Assembly (NCBI GenBank): GCA_900551185.1
Contig: URVF01000099.1
Coordinates: 1 to 5,945, forward strand
Origin: an uncultured Collinsella sp.
GTDB lineage: Bacteria > Actinomycetota > Coriobacteriia > Coriobacteriales > Coriobacteriaceae
Length of the DNA stretch: 5,945 bases
Direction: 5' to 3'
This document shows, piece by piece, positions 1-4,522 of the stretch. The number at the start of each line of letters is the position of its first letter. Position 1 is the stretch's first letter. Both the position numbers and the translations under genes were made by a program. Under the pieces are notes generated by a model, which saw only the letters and a program-made list of their open reading frames with translations, was not told the DNA's origin and did not search any database.

Positions 1-49
1 ACGAGATCATGCCTAGTCTCGTGGGCTCGGAGATGTGTATAAGAGACAG
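1..49. other. Untrimmed Illumina Nextera i7 adapter (not biological)
   Basis: Positions 1-7 are the end of the P7 primer, 8-15 (CATGCCTA) an 8-base index, 16-30 GTCTCGTGGGCTCGG, and 31-49 the Tn5 mosaic end AGATGTGTATAAGAGACAG. This layout is that of a Nextera i7 primer. Genomic sequence starts at 50. Apparent open frames starting here (ATG at 9, GTG at 35) are artefacts and yield the adapter peptides MCIRDS and MYKRQ. Confidence 0.98.
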
Positions 50-229
50 CCTCCCGGCAAGATGGCCGTCGCCGACTACGTGCTTAAGCAGCTGCGCGCC
101 CGCGAGGCCGAGGATTTCCAGGACACCTGCGCCCGCGCGGCCGACGCCGCCGGCCTGGCGATCGTGCACGGCGTGGTCTATGCCCGCGACCACGTCAACG
201 GCGCCGCCTCCGCCAACGGCAAGCACTAA
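50..229 (+). CDS. C-terminal fragment of an unrecognised protein (59 residues, 5' truncated)
   Basis: The frame is open from the first genomic base to a TAA at 227-229 and carries 59 residues. No plausible ribosome site precedes the internal ATG at 62, so the gene most likely began outside the contig. The visible part has an amphipathic, charged stretch (VLKQLRAREAEDFQDTC), then an Ala-rich segment and a short hydrophobic run (GLAIVHGVVYA), and ends hydrophilic (NGAASANGKH). It has no membrane-length segment, no cysteine cluster and no motif I can name. The strong terminator at 336-377, about 107 nt after the stop, supports a real gene end here. Codon use (C/G at third positions) matches the nfn genes. 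Its function cannot be judged from this tail. Confidence 0.7.
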   Translation, partial: PPGKMAVADYVLKQLRAREAEDFQDTCARAADAAGLAIVHGVVYARDHVNGAASANGKH

Positions 230-234
230 AACCC

Positions 235-262
235 ACCATTTAGGGACAGGTTTATTTTGTCA
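235..262 (+). repeat. REP-like element, GGGACAGGTTTATTTTG type (degenerate copy)
   Basis: The core AGGGACAGGTTTATTTTG (242-259) recurs, inverted and slightly changed, at 398-426. Its flanks (ACCATTT on the left, TTTTGTCA on the right) correspond to the hairpin arms of that copy but no longer pair well, so this looks like a decayed copy. The core GGGACAGG is shared with the elements at 2926-2960 and 4346-4377. Dispersed palindromic units of this kind are usually moved by REP-associated tyrosine (Y1) transposases, none of which is encoded in this window. Confidence 0.6.
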
Positions 263-335
263 GGTTTTACCTACGGAAACGCCCCAGTTGCGGCATCGCA
301 ATAAACCGCGCGCCGCCATACGCACATAGCACCCG

Positions 336-385
336 AAAGGGGGCCGGCCTCATCACAACCCGAGGCCGGCCCCCTTTGCCGTTTT
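336..385 (+). terminator. Strong intrinsic terminator after the upstream gene
   Basis: A perfect 16-bp inverted repeat runs from AAAGGGGGCCGGCCTC (336-351) to GAGGCCGGCCCCCTTT (362-377) with a 10-nt loop. The TTT ending the stem and the TTTT at 382-385 give an interrupted U-tract on the plus strand. The AAA at 336-338 gives only a short U run on the minus strand, so it may act weakly in that direction. It isolates the truncated upstream gene from nfnA. Confidence 0.85.
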
Positions 386-397
386 ACCCGATAAGGC

Positions 398-426
398 TGA
401 CCAAAATAAACCTGCCCCTATTTGGT
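398..426 (-). repeat. REP-like element, inverted copy of 235-262
   Basis: The reverse complement carries GGGGCAGGTTTATTTTGG, matching the 242-259 core with few changes. It folds as ACCAAA (400-405) with TTTGGT (421-426), extended by TA/TA with one bulged A at 406, leaving a 10-nt loop. With the copy at 235-262 it forms a head-to-head pair around the terminator, a layout like bacterial interspersed mosaic elements. Confidence 0.6.
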
Positions 427-492
427 AGGCCAAAGTGGATAAACCCTGCTCCCAACCGCCGAAGACACACGTAAGCGACATGTCCATGAGGG

Positions 493-498
493 TATAAT
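493..498 (+). promoter_or_regulatory. Candidate -10 element (TATAAT) for the nfn operon
   Basis: A perfect TATAAT lies 105 nt before the nfnA start codon, downstream of the REP pair and terminator. It is the only consensus-like -10 in this otherwise GC-rich gap. No good -35 hexamer sits 16-18 bp upstream (the bases at 470-475 are CGTAAG) and there is no extended TGn. The promoter may be weak or activator-dependent, or the match may be chance. If real, transcription starts near 504-506. Confidence 0.5.
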
Positions 499-502
499 TT
501 GC

Positions 503-585
503 ACCGTATGTCTGCACAACGCCTGTGCGCGTACGGTTTTATTCGGGCTACCGTCCATTTCCGTGGAGGCACGGTTCGGCAGCCC
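503..585 (+). promoter_or_regulatory. Structured 5' leader of the nfn operon (two hairpins)
   Basis: Hairpin 1 pairs ACCGTA (503-508) with TACGGT (532-537), and GCACA (514-518) with TGTGC (524-528) around a 5-nt loop; a short run of Ts (537-540) follows. Hairpin 2 pairs GGGCT (545-549) with AGCCC (581-585), ACCGT (550-554) with ACGGT (571-575), and CCA (555-557) with TGG (564-566). The repeated ACCGT/ACGGT arms could also pair across the hairpins (533-537 with 550-554), so alternative folds are possible. The Shine-Dalgarno sequence at 591-599 follows directly. Regulation is inferred; I match it to no known riboswitch. Confidence 0.4.
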
Positions 586-603
586 TAACAAGAGAGGGGT
601 TCT

Positions 604-1443
604 ATGTATAAGATCCTGGAGAAGACGCAGTTCTCGGAGAAGGTGTTCAAGTTCCGCATCGAGGCGCCCGCAATCGCCAAGCATGCGCACGCTGGACAGT
701 TCCTCATGGTTCGCGCCAACGAGACGGGCGAGCGCGTCCCGTTTACCCTGGCCGGCTGGAACGGTGACGAAGGCTGGGTCGAGTTCATCTTCATGGTGAT
801 CGGCAAGACCACCGAGATGCTGTCCACCTACGAGGCCGGCGAGTCGCTGCGCGACGTCGTGGGCCCGCTGGGCGTTCCCACCGAGATGGCCGAGGGCCCC
901 TGCGCCGTCATTGGCGGCGGCGTCGGCCTGGCAATTGCCTTCCCGGTCGCCAAGCACCTGGTCGAGACCGGCCACGAGGTGCACGCCATCATGGGCGCCC
1001 GCACCAAGGACCTCCTGCTCATGGAGGACCAGTTCCGCGAGCTCCTCGACGAGGACCACATCCACATCACTACCGATGACGGTTCTTACGGCGAGCAGGG
1101 CGTTGTCACCGCTCCGCTGGAGCGCCTGCTGCAGGACAAGGCCGTGAGCCAGGTCTTCTGCGTCGGCCCCGTTCCGATGATGAAGTTCTCGACCCTCACC
1201 GCCCAGAAGTACGACACCCCCATCACCGCGTCGCTCAACCCCATCATGGTTGACGGCACCGGTATGTGCGGCTGCTGCCGCGTCGAGGTGGGCGGCGTGA
1301 CCAAGTTCGCTTGCGTCGACGGCCCCGACTTCGATGCCACCCTGGTCGACTGGGATGACCTTCGTGCCCGCCAGGCCGCTTACCGTTCCGAAGAGGGCGA
1401 GTCCCTCAAGGCCTATGAGGAAAAGAGCTGCGCATGCCACTAG
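604..1443 (+). CDS. nfnA: NfnA, small subunit of NADH-dependent ferredoxin:NADP+ oxidoreductase (FAD/NAD-binding, [2Fe-2S])
   Basis: The 279-residue protein has the ferredoxin-NADP reductase/PyrK fold order: an FAD-binding barrel with RVPFTLAGW (44-52) and GPLG (87-90), a Rossmann-type NAD site with GGGVGLA (104-110), and a C-terminal [2Fe-2S] domain with Cys222, Cys224, Cys225 and Cys237. Asp217 sits where Nfn structures are reported to use an Asp cluster ligand; I could not align it here. Length and the adjoining NfnB-like gene match Nfn pairs. In that complex this subunit binds NADH, and the enzyme couples NADH and reduced ferredoxin oxidation to NADP+ reduction in the cytoplasm. The start ATG follows AGAGAGGGG (591-599) at good spacing. 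Pipelines may call it 'sulfide/dihydroorotate dehydrogenase-like FAD/NAD-binding protein'. PyrK is less likely, as no pyrD lies beside it. The tail has two more cysteines (276 and 278). Confidence 0.85.
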   Translation: MYKILEKTQFSEKVFKFRIEAPAIAKHAHAGQFLMVRANETGERVPFTLAGWNGDEGWVEFIFMVIGKTTEMLSTYEAGESLRDVVGPLGVPTEMAEGPCAVIGGGVGLAIAFPVAKHLVETGHEVHAIMGARTKDLLLMEDQFRELLDEDHIHITTDDGSYGEQGVVTAPLERLLQDKAVSQVFCVGPVPMMKFSTLTAQKYDTPITASLNPIMVDGTGMCGCCRVEVGGVTKFACVDGPDFDATLVDWDDLRARQAAYRSEEGESLKAYEEKSCACH

Positions 1444-2843
1444 TTAACGGTCGTTTCGTTGCCGATATGAAGTCGCCCCGCACCCCCGATAACGAGGAGC
1501 CGGCTGCCGAGCGCGCCTGCGACTTCCGCCCCGTCGACAAGGGCTTCACCGAGGAGATGGCGCTGGCCGAGGCCGAGCGCTGCCTCAACTGCAAGAAGCC
1601 GTTCTGTGTCGAGGGCTGCCCCGTCAACATCAACATCCCCCGCTTTATCGAGCAGATCCGCGCGAAGGACTTCGGCGGCGCTCTCGATACCATCCGCGAG
1701 GACTCCATGCTTCCCGCCATCTGCGGCCGCGTCTGCCCGCAGGAGAACCAGTGCGAGGGCAAGTGCATCCGTGGCAAGAAGTCCGAGCCCGTGGCCATCG
1801 GCCAGCTCGAGCGCTTCCTAGGTGACCGCCCCGAGCTCGCCTCCACGCCCAAGATGGCCCCCAAGAACGGCAAGAAGGTCGCCGTCGTCGGCTCCGGCCC
1901 GTCCGGCATCACCTGCGCCGGCGAGCTCGCCCGCAACGGCTTTGACGTCACCGTCTTTGAGGCCTTCTTCACCGGCGGCGGCGTGCTGGTCTACGGCATC
2001 CCCGAGTTCCGTCTGCCCAAGGCAGTCGTCAAGCGCGAGATTGACGGCCTAGAGGACATGGGCGTCAAGTTTGAGTACAACTCCGTCGTGGGCAACATGG
2101 CCACGGCCGAGGAGCTGTTCGAGCAGGGCTTCGACGCCATCTACGTGGCGACCGGCGCTGGCCTGCCCAAGTTCCTCAATGTCCCCGGCGAGAACCTGCC
2201 CAACGTCTTCTTCGCGAACGAGTACCTCACCCGCGTGAACCTGATGAAGGCCAACAAGTTCCCCGAGTACGACACCCCCACCAAGCACGGCAAGAACGTC
2301 GTCGTCTTTGGTGGCGGCAACGTGGCTATGGACGCCGTCCGTACTGCCAAGCGCCTGGGCGCCGAGCATGCCATCATCGCCTACCGTCGTACCGAAGATG
2401 AGATGCCCTGCCGTCGCGCCGAGCTGCACCATGCCAAGGCCGAGGGCGTCGAGGTTCTGCCGCTCGTTTCCCCGCTCGAGTTTGTCTCTGGCGAGGACGG
2501 CTCCGTGTGCGCCGTCAAGGTCCAGAAGATGGAGCTCGGCGAGCCCGACGAGTCCGGCCGTCGTCGCCCGGTGCCCATCGAGGGCGCCATCGAGGAGATT
2601 CCCTGCGACGTCGCAATCTCGGCTATCGGTACCAACGCCAACCCCTTCGCAAAGAAGATCGGCGGCAAGATGGAGCTCAACAAGTGGGGCTACATCGTCG
2701 CCGACGAGGAGACCGGCCAGACCACCGATCCCCGCATCTGGGCCGGCGGCGACATCGTCACCGGTGCCGCTACGGTCATTCTGGCGATGGGCGCCGGCAA
2801 GAAGGCCGCCGCTTCCATCACCAAGAGCCTGCTGGGCGAGTAA
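1434..2843 (+). CDS. nfnB: NfnB, large subunit of NADH-dependent ferredoxin:NADP+ oxidoreductase (GltD-like; often annotated gltA)
   Basis: The 469-residue protein belongs to the GltD-like flavoprotein family. An N-terminal domain carries eight cysteines for two [4Fe-4S] clusters: Cys50, 53, 58 and 62 (CLNCKKPFCVEGCP), and Cys97, 101, 107 and 111. Next come an FAD Rossmann motif GSGPSG (153-158), an NADP-binding motif GGGNVAMD (293-300) with Arg318-Arg319 in AYRRTEDEMPCR suited to the 2'-phosphate, and the C-terminal FAD motif WAGGDIVTGAATVILAMG (436-453). In Nfn this subunit holds the bifurcating FAD and reduces NADP+. The ATG lies inside the end of nfnA (10-nt overlap), with GAGGA 12 nt upstream, so translation is probably coupled. 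The name 'NADPH-dependent glutamate synthase' is a family label: no glutaminase-type large subunit is nearby, and the NfnA-like partner argues for Nfn. The length is normal and no key motif is missing. Confidence 0.87.
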   Translation: MPLVNGRFVADMKSPRTPDNEEPAAERACDFRPVDKGFTEEMALAEAERCLNCKKPFCVEGCPVNINIPRFIEQIRAKDFGGALDTIREDSMLPAICGRVCPQENQCEGKCIRGKKSEPVAIGQLERFLGDRPELASTPKMAPKNGKKVAVVGSGPSGITCAGELARNGFDVTVFEAFFTGGGVLVYGIPEFRLPKAVVKREIDGLEDMGVKFEYNSVVGNMATAEELFEQGFDAIYVATGAGLPKFLNVPGENLPNVFFANEYLTRVNLMKANKFPEYDTPTKHGKNVVVFGGGNVAMDAVRTAKRLGAEHAIIAYRRTEDEMPCRRAELHHAKAEGVEVLPLVSPLEFVSGEDGSVCAVKVQKMELGEPDESGRRRPVPIEGAIEEIPCDVAISAIGTNANPFAKKIGGKMELNKWGYIVADEETGQTTDPRIWAGGDIVTGAATVILAMGAGKKAAASITKSLLGE

Positions 2844-2871
2844 TCACCCTCAACGTTAGCCATCAAACGGC

Positions 2872-2909
2872 AAAGTCCCCGTCGAGCACACGCCCGGCGG
2901 GGACTTTTT
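2872..2909 (+). terminator. Intrinsic terminator of the nfn operon
   Basis: AAAGTCCCCG (2872-2881) pairs perfectly with CGGGGACTTT (2898-2907) around a 16-nt loop, followed by a five-T run (2905-2909). It begins 29 nt after the nfnB stop. The opposite strand has only AAA as its T-run, so it should work mainly on plus-strand transcripts. Confidence 0.9.
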
Positions 2910-2925
2910 CTATGCCGGCCGACCG

Positions 2926-2960
2926 ACCGCCACAAAGGGGACAGGCACCTTTGTGGTGGT
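2926..2960 (+). repeat. REP-like hairpin, GGGGACAGGCACCTTTGTGG type
   Basis: ACCGCCACAAAGG (2926-2938) pairs with CCTTTGTGGTGGT (2948-2960) over 13 positions, with one G-T wobble, around the loop GGACAGGCA. An inverted, diverged copy lies at 4346-4377. The GGGACAGG core is shared with the copies at 235-262 and 398-426. It lacks a T-run and follows directly after the nfn terminator, so it reads as a dispersed repeat, not a terminator. Confidence 0.75.
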
Positions 2961-2983
2961 TTGGAGCCTGGCTGGTCGGTGTG

Positions 2984-3038
2984 TCTCAATCTGTAACAGT
3001 AAGAGGCAAAATTCCTTGCTACGTGTTACAGATCGAGA
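2984..3038. repeat. Long hairpin element 1 (TCTCAATCTGTAACA arms)
   Basis: TCTCAATCTGTAACA (2984-2998) pairs with TGTTACAGATCGAGA (3024-3038) at 14 of 15 positions, with a 25-nt interior. The same arm sequence recurs in the element at 3064-3120, so the two are related repeats. They lie in the gap between convergent genes. No T-run follows on either strand. A palindromic repeat unit or mRNA 3'-end stabiliser is more likely than an intrinsic terminator. Confidence 0.7.
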
Positions 3039-3063
3039 CATTGCGCCGGCGGTCAGACGATTC

Positions 3064-3120
3064 ATCTAAACCTGTAACATCTAGGGCCGTTTTGGCTGGC
3101 TAGGTGTTACAGATTGAGAT
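3064..3120. repeat. Long hairpin element 2 (relative of 2984-3038)
   Basis: CTGTAACATCTAG (3072-3084) pairs with CTAGGTGTTACAG (3100-3112), with one T-G wobble. The outer flanks ATCTAAAC (3064-3071) and ATTGAGAT (3113-3120) pair at 6 of 8 positions. A small inner GCC/GGC stem closes the tip. The right arm TGTTACAGATTGAGA exactly complements the left arm of element 1, while the left arm of element 2 has drifted. It ends 36 nt from the stop of the minus-strand surface protein gene. Confidence 0.7.
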
Positions 3121-3156
3121 TTTGCTGAAGCCGAGAATAGGAGCTGTCACCAAAAC

Positions 3157-4317
3157 TTAGCGCTTGCGGCGCTTGGTCGCGGCGACACCGGCGGCGGCAA
3201 CGGTTGCACCGGCAATACCCAGGGCGGCGACCGTCATCGCGGTGGCATCGCCCGTGGCAGCCAGGACGGCGTGGGACTTCTTGGCCGGCGTGGTTTTCTC
3301 AACCGTCTTGGTCACCGTGGTGGTTGCGGCAGGCTTGGTCTCCGGCTTGATCTCCGGTTTCTGCTCGAGCTTGGTATCGGGCTTAACCTCGGGCTGCGGC
3401 GCCGGCATCTCCGGGTCGACCGGGACCGGCTTAGCCTCGGGCGTAAACGTCAGGTCGGTGATTAGCCATAGCGTACGGAACAAGCCGGGAACAGGCGCAT
3501 GCTCGCTTGCCTTATCCACCCGATAACTGCACTCCACGCCATTGACCATCAGTTTAATGTTAGACGTAAAGAAGAAATCGCGCGCCGGCTTAAAGTACAG
3601 GCCATAGCGATAGGTCACACCAGATTTAAAAGCGTCGATGTGGTTGGTGATTTTCCGGTCCCAGAATATATCGGAGTTCACTTCACTTCCATCGCTGCCC
3701 GTCCAGAACTCACACTGAAGAATGGAGTTCGAGCCCGCCGGAGTTTCTGCCGTAAAGTCCGGTTTATCGCCCGCCCTAAAGATGGTGGTGGCGTCGTCAA
3801 TCTCGATAACGTCGATGGTTTGCCAATCATCAACCGGCTGCTCGCACAGCATATTGGCCGCATTGGGCACAAACACGCTATCGACGGTCTTATCTGTCAC
3901 GTCGGTCACACCATGCGACGTAATGGCGTCGTTTGCCGGCGCGGCGGCGTTGTCGCTGGGAATGTTTTGTTCAGCGGGTGCCGCATTGTTAGACTCATCG
4001 GCGGCGTCAGCCGGAGTCGTCTGCTGAGGTTCGGCGACAGTTTGTGCCGCCGGAGCAGCGTCGGTTGCAGGCGTGGTCGCCGGAGCCGCATCCTCCGCAA
4101 CTGCCGGCGTCACCAGAGCCGCGGCAACCTCGCCCGTCGCGGCGGCGGAATCCGCGCACTCGGTCGCGAGCGCCACGCTCGGCAGCAGTAGCTGGACGAT
4201 CATGAGTGCGCACGCACCGACGCTGGCAATCTTCACGCCCACGCAACGCCAAGTACCGTGAACGAGCGAGCAAGCGCGCTCGCGCTGGGTTTGCTTATCA
4301 AAGTGGCTTCCGTTCAT
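3157..4317 (-). CDS. LAATG-anchored cell-wall surface protein, unrecognised globular domain (386 aa)
   Basis: Reading the minus strand: a signal peptide with an unusually long N-region (1-30), hydrophobic core 31-46 and likely cleavage after ALA (49-51). An Ala/Pro/Thr-rich, low-complexity stalk follows (about 54-135), then a globular part (about 140-292) containing Cys158, Cys202 and Cys263 and aromatic-rich strands (TYRYGLYFKPARDFFF), probably beta-rich. Next is a Pro/Lys/Glu spacer with PEVKPDTK/PEIKPETKP repeats (294-330), then LAATGD (352-357), a hydrophobic segment and the tail KRRKR. This is the layout of a sortase substrate with an LAxTG-type signal. The open frame extends upstream to 4635, but ATG 4317 is chosen because of a strong SD and because the extension is out of character and crosses a repeat. 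The ligand or role is unknown. The globular section is visibly lower in GC than the nfn genes, hinting at a different origin. Confidence 0.85.
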   Translation of the reverse strand: MNGSHFDKQTQRERACSLVHGTWRCVGVKIASVGACALMIVQLLLPSVALATECADSAAATGEVAAALVTPAVAEDAAPATTPATDAAPAAQTVAEPQQTTPADAADESNNAAPAEQNIPSDNAAAPANDAITSHGVTDVTDKTVDSVFVPNAANMLCEQPVDDWQTIDVIEIDDATTIFRAGDKPDFTAETPAGSNSILQCEFWTGSDGSEVNSDIFWDRKITNHIDAFKSGVTYRYGLYFKPARDFFFTSNIKLMVNGVECSYRVDKASEHAPVPGLFRTLWLITDLTFTPEAKPVPVDPEMPAPQPEVKPDTKLEQKPEIKPETKPAATTTVTKTVEKTTPAKKSHAVLAATGDATAMTVAALGIAGATVAAAGVAATKRRKR

Positions 4318-4322
4318 AACGG

Positions 4323-4329
4323 CCTCCCT
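4323..4329 (-). promoter_or_regulatory. Shine-Dalgarno site fixing the start of the 386-aa surface protein
   Basis: The minus strand reads AGGGAGG five nt before ATG at 4317-4315. This strong, well-spaced site supports the 386-aa form over the 492-aa open frame. I find no convincing -10/-35 pair just upstream, so the gene may be read from the neighbouring surface gene's promoter. Confidence 0.8.
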
Positions 4330-4345
4330 AATCGAAGGATTAACG

Positions 4346-4377
4346 CCACTACAAAGGCGCCTGTCCCTTTGCGGTGG
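4346..4377 (-). repeat. REP-like hairpin between the two surface protein genes
   Basis: CCACTACAAAGG (4346-4357) and CCTTTGCGGTGG (4366-4377) pair at 10 of 12 positions, plus one wobble, around the loop CGCCTGTC. The reverse complement carries AGGGACAGGCGCCTTTG, matching the 2926-2960 element in opposite orientation. It lies 16 nt upstream of the Shine-Dalgarno site of the 386-aa gene. Confidence 0.7.
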
Positions 4378-4453
4378 TCCTGTACAACCAAGATGCGCCA
4401 AATGGCCCCGTACGCCTAGGTTCGTACATGCGAGCCCAGGCTGTTGCCTACGA

Positions 4454-4498
4454 AAATACAAAAAGCTGCCGCGAAGACACTTATGCCCACACAGCGGC
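4454..4498 (-). terminator. Possible weak terminator after the beta-helix surface protein gene
   Basis: On the minus strand GCCGC (4498-4494) pairs with GCGGC (4472-4468) over a 21-nt loop, followed by AGCTTTTTGTATTTTCG. The T-rich tract is convincing but the stem is short and the loop long. A competing hairpin, CACAGC/GCTGTG, lies slightly upstream. Read-through into the 386-aa gene is plausible. Confidence 0.35.
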
Positions 4499-4522
4499 TG
4501 AAAATGGCTGTGAAAGCTAATG

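Noticed and set aside
9..329. Plus-strand open frame starting at 9
   Set aside because: Its start is adapter sequence (MCIRDS peptide) and the rest is a Pro/Ser/Thr-rich shadow of the 50-229 frame running into the intergenic region.
418..1440. 340-codon open frame on the minus strand opposite nfnA
   Set aside because: It lies antisense to a clearly recognised gene, has His/Gly/Leu-rich content typical of frames opposite high-GC genes, and shows no domain or ribosome site.
2507..3103. 198-codon plus-strand open frame crossing the nfnB end
   Set aside because: It is out of frame within nfnB, Arg-rich, and continues through the terminator and repeats, so it is not a plausible gene.
2984..3120. 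CRISPR-like array
   Set aside because: Only two units, each internally palindromic, with diverged arms and no cas gene. They are hairpin repeats.
3499..4191. 230-codon plus-strand open frame opposite the surface protein
   Set aside because: Arg/Gly/Val-rich antisense shadow with no recognisable start signal or domain; the opposite frame has a complete secreted-protein layout.
4410..4427. Inverted repeat GTACG-8 nt-CGTAC as an operator
   Set aside because: Arms are only 5 bp, the centre does not pair, and no promoter is visible beside it. Chance is likely.
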